Assembly: GCA_029834535.1 (NCBI GenBank)
Contig: JAQMWT010000196.1
Span: forward strand, 1-64,000
DNA length: 64,000 nucleotides
Source: Chrysophaeum taylorii
Lineage: Eukaryota; Sar; Pelagophyceae; Pelagomonadales; Pelagomonadaceae
Direction of reading: 5' to 3'
Notes under the pieces: generated by a model
Told to the model about the DNA's origin: nothing
Seen by the model: only the letters and a program-made list of their open reading frames with translations
The model's database searches: none
Translations under genes and position numbers: made by a program
Shown here: one piece after another, positions 1 through 8,427 of the stretch
Numbering within the stretch: the first letter of the stretch is position 1
How the letters are laid out: every line of letters starts with the position of its first letter

Positions 1-1253
1 CAATCGTACGACACACATAAGTACAGCCTATTTAACATTTAATCCTACGTACCTACGGTACTCAAGATGACCATTAACATGAAGAAGAAAAAGTGGATGG
101 TAGATCTTGGGTGCTTAAGGCCATGTCCCACCCCACGGGTTGGCCCGTTTTTTCGGATCCACCTTCGTTTAGCTGCGTCCTCGGGCGGCGCATTGCTCGC
201 TTACTCTCTGCGATGCCCGCCGCTTTATGCTCGGCACCAAGACCCTGTCCTTTCCTCTTTCATCCACTGCCTGCTGCTCGGGATGGGGGGGGGGCGGACA
301 GGGAATGGGGAATGGGATGGGGTGTGGTATTACTTGGAACTGGAGAGTCAGGGTCACCACTAACTTTGAATGCTCTTGACAAGCGAACTTGGTGCTTTGA
401 TGGTGAGAGAGTGGGTAAGGGCTTGGTTTCAATTGCCTGATTTTCCCTTTAATCTCACAGATGCCTTGCCAATCAACATCATCATCAAGGGTACTGCTGC
501 AACTGAGTGAGCACGGCGCAACTGAAACTTGGTAAGCGGAAGGAAAAAAAAAGAGAAAAAGGGGGGACTTTTCCTTTACCTGATTTTTTGCACATCTCCC
601 AGATGGCTTCATTTCAAGTAACATATTATTGCAAGTTTGTAGGACCTGTTCTTTCTTGAGTGCTGCCCACCCCCCTGGTGTGTTTTGGGGGATCCGGCCT
701 CCAAGTTGCACTTTGTCCACGTAATCTTCAACAAAGTGTGGTGAGATTAATGCGTGTGTACAGGTTAGCTCATCCTGTCGGGGGAAGGATGTTGGAGCAT
801 TTGGCTTAGTTCTTTGCGCAATTGTGTAAGTGTATTATCGGTGATTCTGTGCATGAAATCGTGTTTTGATCATTTAAGGCTAAAGTTAGGCGATTTAAGA
901 TTTCGCAAAACCTTAAAGAGTGTTACCAGAAGAATGTTGATAATCGAAGTAGAGGGCAGAGTCGGTCTTCTAGGGAGTTGACCATTGTAAGAGTATTAGA
1001 CAGGTCTGAATGTAACTGAAGGTTCTCAGAGGTCAGACTTTGAATTTTCTTCGTTTGTTGGTCGGTTAAGAGCAGAAGGTTGTCGACTCTTTGGTGAGAA
1101 TTTCCACATTCGAAGTTAGCACCTCAAGGTCATGGTTTAAGAGTAAGCTCAAAGGTTAAAGGCAGAGCGGGCGTGGAAGGGGGGCAGCTCTGAGTGGTCA
1201 ATCAGAGATTCGAGAGCAAAGGAAGGCGGGGCGAGTGAGCGAGTGAGCGAGAG
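1..1253. other. No recognisable gene; 3' flank of copia element A
   Basis: I see no coherent coding region here. Open frames on both strands in the first 720 bases have no family resemblance and unstructured composition. Around 1127-1180 lies a degenerate copy of a short repeat (core resembling GGTTTAGGAGTAAACTCAA) that is also found at 2690 and 33512, so part of this stretch is repeat-derived. A short GAGTGAGC repeat sits near 1230-1250. Confidence 0.5.
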
Positions 1254-2588
1254 CTACTTACGGCACGATGGCGCCCAAGACGACGAATGTCTGTGAATAA
1301 GGTCATGGTTAGGTACCGTGGATGAAACAGCAGGATGTAAGGCAGTATCCACAGTTGGGGACAGGGGATGTTGATAGTTTAACGACGTTTCGATCGAAGA
1401 AGTAAGTTCTGCGTGCAGTTGGGGATACTTTGAAGCTTGTAATTTCGCGAAATCCCGCTGTTCAACATCTGTAAAGGCAGTGGACTGGATGTCATCAAAT
1501 ACAGAAGGAAGTTTGATGTCATCAGTCATCATGTTGTAGTGAGCGATATGGCAGAAGGGAGATTGGAACAAAATACACATTACTGTCGTATAGGAGTTTG
1601 GTTTGATAACAGAGTAACGCTTTGACTGAGCACGCGCAACTGTAACCAATAAGGATAAATGCTCCAAAAGTATCCTGGTGATTCTCTTCAGATTAAAGGC
1701 GCAGGGAATTTGAGGCAAGTCGCTCGTGGTCGGTGGAGGCATGTTGATATCGACTGGCAAGTCGGTTTGTAGAGCGATTTTATCCTGTCGTAAAGTGTGA
1801 AGTTCGGGCGATATACAGTAAACGCGAATAATGGTGGCCCGAAGGTGACCAGCAGGACATGATTCGCAAGGGAATTTCACGGATGTGTGATTTCTAGCGA
1901 ATACCAGAAAACTGAGCTTGGGCTGGTCTGCGTTAAGGCAGGCATAACACAAAGATGTGGTAAGCACCGAAATTGGAATGAAAGCACTGTCTAGATGCCT
2001 GGGGCTGGTTAGATGATCAGTCACATCTTTGGGAGGCTCTGAAGCCACCCTTTTCTTGTAAGTTTCCGTGCAAATTAGTTGTGGCGTACCATGCGGCTGG
2101 AAGCATTGCATACAGTGGAACGATACCAGTTGCAATTCTTCTTTGGTCCCACGTGCACACAAGGTAGCCTTGATGGCAGGTGCTGATGGTAAAGTGACCA
2201 CCACAGGAGCCCGCATGGAAAGGAAGGTAGACAATTCCATAGAAGAGAGTGGATTTTTCGAAACGTAAATCGCGTCGATAGCTGAAGGTAATTCCATGTT
2301 AACAAATGTTATCAAAAAGGCCGTGATAGAAGTACGATAAACTTCATTTACCGGTAAGTCTTGGACATAGTGGCTAAAGGTGAATGCCAGAGCATCTGCG
2401 AGTGTTTGAGTGGAGGGGGTTTCCGCTCGCATAGAAGAAGCAGAGCGAGAATACATTCGAGTACTGTCATCTTTGTGAGTCTTCCGGCGATTCGAGTTCG
2501 GAGGAGTTGTTAACGAGTCAGCCGGAGCAAGATAGCGAGGGGACTCTCGACGTGCAGGAGACACCCCCCTTGGTAAAGGAGTACGCAT
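1254..2588 (-). CDS. Copia-associated extra ORF (ORF3), copy A: Cys/His-rich protein of unknown function
   Basis: This 444-residue reading frame starts at a true ATG and lies just downstream, on the same strand, of the RT/RNase H remnant of copia element A. It is homologous to the frames at 13442-15339 and 54594-56154, which hold the same position behind RNase H. The shared core has a CMQC pair followed by GTP and an ICTE segment, then a CYAC pair, then CESCPAGHLRA. This is a likely zinc-binding arrangement (inference). The N-terminal 60 residues are Ser/Pro/Arg-rich, and the C-terminal part has FTD and TSLNY motifs shared with copy D. I recognise no named family. It could be an accessory protein of the retroelement, comparable in position to the env-like ORFs of plant sireviruses, but no membrane segment is visible. 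It is the only intact copy of the three. Confidence 0.7.
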   Translation of the reverse strand: MRTPLPRGVSPARRESPRYLAPADSLTTPPNSNRRKTHKDDSTRMYSRSASSMRAETPSTQTLADALAFTFSHYVQDLPVNEVYRTSITAFLITFVNMELPSAIDAIYVSKNPLSSMELSTFLSMRAPVVVTLPSAPAIKATLCARGTKEELQLVSFHCMQCFQPHGTPQLICTETYKKRVASEPPKDVTDHLTSPRHLDSAFIPISVLTTSLCYACLNADQPKLSFLVFARNHTSVKFPCESCPAGHLRATIIRVYCISPELHTLRQDKIALQTDLPVDINMPPPTTSDLPQIPCAFNLKRITRILLEHLSLLVTVARAQSKRYSVIKPNSYTTVMCILFQSPFCHIAHYNMMTDDIKLPSVFDDIQSTAFTDVEQRDFAKLQASKYPQLHAELTSSIETSLNYQHPLSPTVDTALHPAVSSTVPNHDLIHRHSSSWAPSCRK

Positions 2589-2678
2589 TGCCGACGGCGG
2601 CTATGGGATTGGCGACGTCCAAGTAGAGTTAGTGGTAAAAAGGAAGGGCTACAAGTGTATTGTAGTTTAACGACATTA

Positions 2679-2886
2679 CGGTCACCAGGGTTTAGGAGTA
2701 AACTCAAAGGTTAGGGCGGAGCGTGCGCTGATCAAAGCAGCTTAGATTGGCGGGGGTGAGAGCGTCGAGCTGAAAGGAGAGTGGGGTGAGTGGGAGGAAG
2801 GACATGGACGCAAGGCGATAAAAAGGGGACGGCCAGGCGCTAGCCTAACCGTGCGGACGCCGCCAGGGACCCCGGTCACCAGGGTT
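2679..2886. repeat. About 180-bp insertion with 14-bp flanking duplication
   Basis: The 14-mer CGGTCACCAGGGTT occurs at 2679-2692 and again at 2873-2886, bracketing about 180 bp between the RNase H stop and the start of ORF3 in copia element A. The start of the insert (TTTAGGAGTAAACTCAAAGG) recurs at about 33512-33535 and, in degenerate form, near 1131. A target duplication of this length suits a target-primed (SINE/LINE-like) insertion. No pol III boxes were identified. Confidence 0.5.
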
Positions 2887-2892
2887 AGCAAG

Positions 2893-4990
2893 TTAGCGCT
2901 CTTCTTGGCTCAGATTAGAATGGACATGATGCATGCCTAAGAGAGAACGAAACGTAGTAAACTCGGTTGCAAGGGGCTTTATGAGACCATCAGCCACATT
3001 TAATTTGCCAGGAACGTGATGAACACGGACCTTTTGCAATGCGACATATTCTCTGATCTTGGTCCAGCTAGCAGAAAGAGCCTTGCCGTCTGGATTGTTA
3101 GAATTATGCACGGCTGCAGCATTGTCAGACAGGAGTGGTAGACGTCTAATGAAGCGCATATCTTCAGCGATAGGATTGTTATCATCATCAAAGCCCGTTG
3201 GAGAATCCTTATCAGCATGCGTGTTAAAAAAGAATGTGGGATTGACCACAAGGAGAGTTCAAGCTGTAGCTTACGGAGCCAGACTGCTTCATCAGCGCAG
3301 ATGCTCAGAGCGATGAGCTCTGCTTCATGCGTAGAGCATGAGACAATAGGCTGAAGTTTACTCTTCCAGCAAATGAGGCAGTTGACGAGGTAGAAGACAA
3401 AACTCGCAGTAAACTTCCTGTCTTCTTGAGCAAGGGACGGTGCGTTGTGTGCGTCAACCATGGCGACAAGAGGGTCAAATTTACCACGGCAATGTCTCTT
3501 TCTTGGTAATCAACCACGGTAAATGGGCCAACTCGGTTAGCGGAAATGATGCGTGAATGGTTCTTAGAAACAGAAAATTTGATGTCACCTGGGCGGAGTC
3601 CTTATGGCAGTGGTAGAAGTGCTTGTCCTCTGTGCGTCCTGTCTCCTTCGACGCAGGGACGGCACTTGACAGTGTCAGGTGACGGGCTTCTTGGGCGTGT
3701 ACGTAGTGTGTTAGCGATATAGAGAGGGGGGGGGGTGGTGGGGGGGGGGTGTCATGGCGAAAATGAAATTTTCTACCTCTAGTCCTCGATGGCATTGGCC
3801 TTGGGATGGAACCGAAGACGAAGGGCTCTATTCGCCGGCTTGCTAAGGTAGCGCAGGAAGTGTTGGGGTATTTGTACATGCACATAAGTAGGAGAGTGCA
3901 AACCTATAGAGCAGCGTCCCAGAGCCTGCGAGAAATTCGGGCGGCAAGCTGTCTGCATGAAAACCAGTTTGCAAAGTAGAGTGGCGAAATGATCATGAAT
4001 GTAGACTTCCACATCGGTAAAAGGAGAGCCAGCTTTGTAAACAAATGCAGAGGACATGGGGTACTTCAGTGGAGTTAGAGTCTTCAGGATGGGGTGATCC
4101 TCAAATAAAGAATCGAGCTTTGCCTGAACATCCAAGGATATAGAATCATCAGAAGTTTGGCAGACACGCATTCCGAGGAGAGTGTGTACAGGCTCAAACC
4201 GCTCCACGTAATAGTGTATGCGTAGAGCCTCCTGTAGTTCTGTACGAAGCTCATCATCGTTAGCTACAATGACGATGTCATCCACGGATAGGCAGCAAAC
4301 GAGAAAGCGAGCGAGAGTAGTGACACGTACATACAGGCAATAGTCGGCATGGAATCGTTTGTAGCCGAGACTTCTAAAGAACTTGTCGATCTCCTTGTTC
4401 CAGAGTGGGGGAGATTGCCTGAGTCCATACAGGGACTTGTGCAACTTGGGTAAACGGCGGCGGCGATATTTATTGTCTTGTGGATCAAGCAGCTTGATAC
4501 GTCAGGGAGCTGGACGCAGACGTGTGCATCCATGTCGGACTGGACGAACGCGTTCGACACGTCGCTGTGGTACACGGTGAAGTTATTGTAAGTAGCAATA
4601 GCTAAGATGACTCGTATGGCTGTCATCGTTGCCATGAGACTAAACGTCCCAAAGAAATCGGCGCCAAGTGAGGCTAAGAAGCCACCCAAGACTACCCGAG
4701 CCTTGTGCTTGAAATATTCTCCAGCAGAATTAGATTTGATCTTGAGCACCAGGGGACTGTCAATTGGACGAGTCAAGACATCAGGTAGAGCTAGCTTGAA
4801 ACAGCCAAAGCGGACGATGCCATGTAGTTCCTTTGCAATCGCCTTGATGTAGGCTTGTGCATCTTCAGGTGTAAGCCCTTGTAAGCACTTGAGCTTGTAC
4901 TGGTCTATAGCAATGTCGGATTCTTGGACTTTGTCTTCGTCCGGACCTACAGTGGCTGGAGAGCCATAGTTTAACGACTTTTCGGTCGAA
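2893..4990 (-). pseudogene. Ty1/copia pol remnant A: reverse transcriptase and RNase H
   Basis: The minus strand reads 4990 to 2893 through at least two frames (4264-5088, 3779-4444, then 3000-3461 and 2893-3249). RT is recognised by the fingers segment with GFLASLGADFFGTFS, by DVSNAFVQSDMD, by SLYGLRQSPPLWN, and by the catalytic LSVDDIVIV. RNase H follows with the STHEAELIAL and SDNAAAVHNSNNPDG blocks and the terminal HHVPGKLNVADGLIKPLA. Frameshifts between RT and RNase H make it non-functional. The RT active site is SVDD rather than the common YVDD, as in element B. Upstream of RT is a short stretch (YPEVLYTASTEKSLNYGSP) that resembles the C-terminal part of ORF3, which suggests a rearranged junction. 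No protease, methyltransferase or integrase is left in this copy. Confidence 0.85.
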
Positions 4991-5607
4991 GCAGTGTACA
5001 GCACTTCAGGATAAGCGTGAGTAGAACAAGCGGAAGGGGTAGAAGAGTCTGACTTGCCCTCCACGGAACCCTTGATGAGGACCGACACGGCCTCGCGGAA
5101 GTGCTTCGCGCGATAGCTGGCTCTTTGTCAGCACGAAGGTTCGGAGCAGGTGTGCCTTTTAGCACACGTAACGATATTGTCTACTTGCACATCACAACGA
5201 GCAGCACGCACATAAAAGCTGCAGCCTTGTATCTTGCACTTGAACGACAACGATGTCGCGCTGTTGACCATGTTGTACACGCCGTGCTTGCCGCCCGTGT
5301 CGAACATCATCTGCTGCAAGTCGGCCTCGCGAACACACATGCTGAACTTGGCATCTTGGTCAGGTCGAGTAAAGTGGAACCTCGTATTTGCGCGCTCTGA
5401 TCTGCGACAGCGTACTCGGCGATCTCTCATAGTCGTTACCATCGTCAGGGCACGCGACTTCTTTTTTTTTTTCTCGGCGTCGTGGTCAACCGACGTCGGC
5501 GTGTTACCACCACGCTCCCGCTCGACCTGAGCGAAGCCCGCATCGATACCGTCCTCCTCGTCGTTCGTTTCGAAGTCGAAGGACGCTCCGGAGTCACAGC
5601 GCGACAT
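4991..5607 (-). pseudogene. MULE (Mutator-like) transposase N-terminal DNA-binding fragment
   Basis: The frame at 5128-5607 has an acidic, lysine-rich N-terminus with a KKKKK run. It then has a segment typical of the MuDR/FAR1-type DNA-binding domain: FKCKIQGCSFYVRAARC followed by VTCAKRHTC, that is a C-x4-C pair and a C-x4-HTC end expected for a WRKY-GCM1 zinc finger. Reading continues past a stop in another frame with LRADKEPAIAR and then runs directly into copia element A, so the transposase catalytic domain has been lost. I infer a Mutator-like element truncated by the copia sequence. A host FAR1-like gene fragment is possible. Confidence 0.55.
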
Positions 5608-5987
5608 GCAGAACCGCTGAAAGCTTGATCACGGCGGGCCTTGTTTTGTCAGCAAATCCTGTGTTTGGTCTCTAAACGTTTAAGTTAGGTCAAAATCCAG
5701 ATCTGTATTGACCAAATCTGTATTGACCAAACTTAAGTGATAAAACTTGTTGAGGGTTACGGTGATAAGACTTATATGGTGGTTGCAAACTTGACTTTAC
5801 CAAAAAAAAAAACCTGTTCTAACGGCGTGACCAAGCGACATTGGAAAAAAGCGTTCTCGACCTCAGCGCGCTTCTCGATCAACTTCAGCTGATCAGTTCC
5901 AGACCATTGTGGATAACTACGACTTTAAGATGAGTCAACAAGCAGCTCCAGCTTGACGTCACCTAGAGTCACGGTACTTGTTACAGT
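5608..5987. other. Non-coding spacer with a short tandem repeat
   Basis: No gene is seen. A 15-bp unit (ATCTGTATTGACCAA) is repeated twice in tandem near 5698-5730. The region separates the MULE fragment from the tRNA gene. Confidence 0.4.
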
Positions 5988-6059
5988 GGGGGATTACGAG
6001 AATCGAACCCGTGACCTCTCGCACCCGAAGCGAGAATCATACCACTAGACCAAATCCCC
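5988..6059 (-). tRNA. tRNA-Pro (anticodon CGG)
   Basis: Read on the minus strand, the sequence folds as a cloverleaf. The acceptor stem is GGGGATT pairing with AATCCCC, followed by the discriminator base at 5988. The D-arm contains GGTCTAGTGGTATGAT. The anticodon stem TCTCGC/GCGAGA encloses the 7-base loop TTCGGGT, giving anticodon CGG. The T-arm loop is TTCGAAT on a five-pair stem with one G-U pair. The D-arm and anticodon arm closely match eukaryotic nuclear tRNA-Pro. There is no intron and CCA is not encoded, as expected for a nuclear gene. Confidence 0.93.
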
Positions 6060-6700
6060 TATAACCAACAAGCGCGTACCCAACGCGCCGGACCGCAAGG
6101 TCGTGCTTGGTTGGCTTGCGTCAACGTACGCCCCATTACCCTTTCCAGTCGCAACCTTATCACGCAAACTGTGTATAAATTATTTGCCCGACCTCTGGAA
6201 GAGCAGAGGGTTCAAGAGAGGTCAAGGTTCGTCTGCGCGAAGGCGATGGCATCGCGTGGAAGGTCGGTCACGCTGCTGCACCTCCCAAATCAGGTGCTTC
6301 TTCTGCGGCCGATGGTCCTCTCGACCCCTCTTCACGACGATTGGCAACTCCTTGCCTAACTGCTCGCCCTTCACGATCAACCGGGCGGTCCCGTACCTCA
6401 TCCGCTCGTTCCCCGTCTTCGGGTTCGGAAGTCGGCGATGGGCGGCGGGTGGTCTCCCGCCTCGCTGGCCGCCGGACGGTTTGTCTCGTCATCCCGAGCC
6501 GCGTGGCGGGCCGCCGTCGCTCGCCACGAAGGCGCGAGCCACGACGCGGTTTATCGCGAGAAAAACCGGAAGATGTCCGAACCAGTCTTGCGTCCTATAC
6601 TCGAGCTATAGGTAGCTTCTCTTTCGAGCAAGTAAAAGAAAATGCGGAAGAACACCGTTACACACGGGGCGCAAGGGACAGACGGGACAGACGGGGCGCA
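6060..6700. other. No gene supported
   Basis: Several overlapping frames of 70-170 codons are open on both strands, but composition is Arg/Ser-rich in every frame and no domain is visible. I treat this stretch as unassigned. Confidence 0.4.
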
Positions 6701-6704
6701 GGCT

Positions 6705-6795
6705 TTGATTTTATAGCGCGAGCTCCAGACATTTTACTGTTTTGATATGCGAAAAGAAAGGAGAAGGAAGTTCGTCCTCGTCTCGAAGCTGATGG
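6705..6795 (+). repeat. Direct repeat, left copy (partner at 8301-8390)
   Basis: The segment running from TTATAGCGCGAGCTC through TGTTTTGATATGCGAAAA to GGAGAAGGAAGT is repeated, with a few differences, at 8301-8390 in the same orientation. The pair is spaced about 1.59 kb apart and brackets the unrecognised minus-strand gene remnant. The arms could be short LTRs of a small element or the edges of a host segmental repeat. I cannot decide which. Confidence 0.6.
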
Positions 6796-6840
6796 GTCGA
6801 GCTCGAACCTGGCTCTCTCGAGCCCTATCTACCTTGCGCA

Positions 6841-8110
6841 CTATCTGTCTTCAGTCAATGCGGCAAGCTCGAGAAAAAGCACTAAGTGTCGCTCGTTGCG
6901 AGAGCACAACCAGGCTGCGGGTAGCCATCTATGTACTGTGATGGCAGCCTGCTCAAGTTCGTCGCTTACCAAGGACGTGCGATGAACTCTGTCGTCGTGC
7001 TCAAATACCAGGTCTTCCCGACTCGGTGTGCAGCGACTGATCGGCACGTCTTCGAAGGTCCCATCAGCGTCGAATCTCCGAGCTGTGATGTCCAAAAGCG
7101 AAGTCGAGTAAATACTGGCCTGGGACCGTACGTCGAGTCGGCGCCGCCGAACCAGTAGTGGTGGTCGCAGGGCTGAGTGCCGTCGACGGCACGAAGATCC
7201 GACGGCTTCCTTGCAACGTGCTCCGCAAAATCGAGTGGCAGCTTGATGATGGCGTCAGGGTTGTCATCCAATCCTCTTGCAACCACATCGCGTGCCATCT
7301 CGACGTGCGCGGCAGTGATTGAGTCGACGCAAATACCGCGCTTCAGGAGAACCTGCCACACGCTACCGCGTTAGCCGCAGTGCCTGTCGCCCACCTCGTT
7401 CTGCCGTCCGCGTCCACATTCCGTCATTTGATCGTCGATAAGACTGCGCATCGCGTCGGCAAAATCAGCATTGCGTACGATCCCAAACCAAGGGGGCGTT
7501 TCCGAAGCCGCGACGCCAAGTCAATCCCTGTAGTGCGACGGGGTCAACAAGAGGTCGACCACCGAGTCGCCCGTTCGCACCGAACAGAGCGTCGTGTCGG
7601 CTTCCGCAGGACGGAGGACAGTTCCTTGGCGCCAAGAGCGACCGCCGTCAGCCGAACGACATAAAATTGTCCATCCGCGCAGGAGCTCGCCCGGGATGAC
7701 GCCTTTGGGATTGAGTGCTGTCGGTACAAAACCCGACGCTAGAGCTCTGTACTCTTGCAGGTCGAAGGCGCCGAGTCCACACCAATTGCTCGGATTCACA
7801 TGGTCACGTCGCCGTAGAGGTCAATCAGGTCGGTACTTCCAGTAGTTGGCCTGACCGGCTCTGCTTCTGACATCATCTCATTGTGTACGTCGCCCTCGTC
7901 GTCCTCGTCGTCACGCACTCCACCGTTGTCTCTGACGGACTTGGCTCGTTTCCTCGCAGCTGGTCGCGGCTGCAAGAAGGCCCTTCGAGCCTCTGCAGCG
8001 TCGCCTTTGCTTCAGCTACCCGCTGCTCCTCAGCACGCTTGTCGCGTTCAATCCCTTCGTTGGTACGGCGCTTTCACTGCTGAATGTCCCTCCCCCGAGA
8101 CATCGTCCGG
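6841..8110 (-). pseudogene. Unrecognised broken gene between direct repeats
   Basis: On the minus strand, coherent protein-like segments follow one another through frameshifts and stops. The first is a charged coiled-coil-like stretch (RDKRAEEQRVAEAKATLQRL, about 8050-7980). An acidic segment (RDDEDDEGDVHNEMMSEAEP) follows, then a globular-looking part at 7799-7521 (SNWCGLGAFDLQEYRALAS ... TGDSVVDLLLTPSHYRD). The last part, 7361-6966, is rich in Trp/His (CDHHYWFGGADSTYG). I do not recognise the family. Upstream, on the same strand, are two inverted CCAAT-type motifs and a duplicated 19-bp block, so this may have been an independently promoted gene. Confidence 0.35.
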
Positions 8111-8168
8111 TCCGTGGTCGGTCAATGTTGCTCGCTCGTCAAGAAGTCTTGAGCATCGCGCCGGAAAA

Positions 8169-8240
8169 TGCTGACGTGTGACGAGCTATTCTGGCCTCTC
8201 ATTGGCTGGTGCTGACGTGTGACTAGCTAAACGAACCAAT
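8169..8240 (-). promoter_or_regulatory. Candidate promoter: duplicated GCTGACGTGTGAC block with CCAAT boxes
   Basis: A near-perfect direct repeat (TGCTGACGTGTGAC, then N, then AGCTA) occurs at 8169-8188 and 8210-8229. It contains the TGACGT core of CRE/bZIP sites. CCAAT-type sequences (CATTGGC near 8199, and CCAATCAG near 8235) lie between and beside the repeats. The block is immediately upstream, on the minus strand, of the unrecognised gene remnant at 6841-8110. Promoter function is inferred. Confidence 0.35.
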
Positions 8241-8300
8241 CAGCGTTCAGACTAGTTCGTCATAGAGCTCGCAGTACAAAATCAGCCCCGGGACGCGGCT

Positions 8301-8390
8301 CTGATTTCATAGCGCGAGCTCTATAAAATTTATTGTTTTGATATGCGAAAAAAAAGGAGAAGGAAGTACGTCCTCCTGTCGAAGCTGGAC
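8301..8390 (+). repeat. Direct repeat, right copy (partner at 6705-6795)
   Basis: Same orientation and order of blocks as 6705-6795: CATAGCGCGAGCTC, then TGTTTTGATATGCGAAAA, then GGAGAAGGAAGTACGTCC. It ends about 30 bp before the hAT target site. Confidence 0.6.
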
Positions 8391-8427
8391 GCACATTGAA
8401 CTTCCCGTTTTTGCGATCCGTTTAGGT

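Noticed and set aside
67-720. Overlapping 98-183 codon ORFs at the left end
   Set aside because: No resemblance to a family, overlapping on both strands, low-complexity start.
6103-6745. Plus-strand ORFs downstream of the tRNA
   Set aside because: Arg/Ser-rich in all frames, no recognisable domain, no homologous repeat in the window to support coding.
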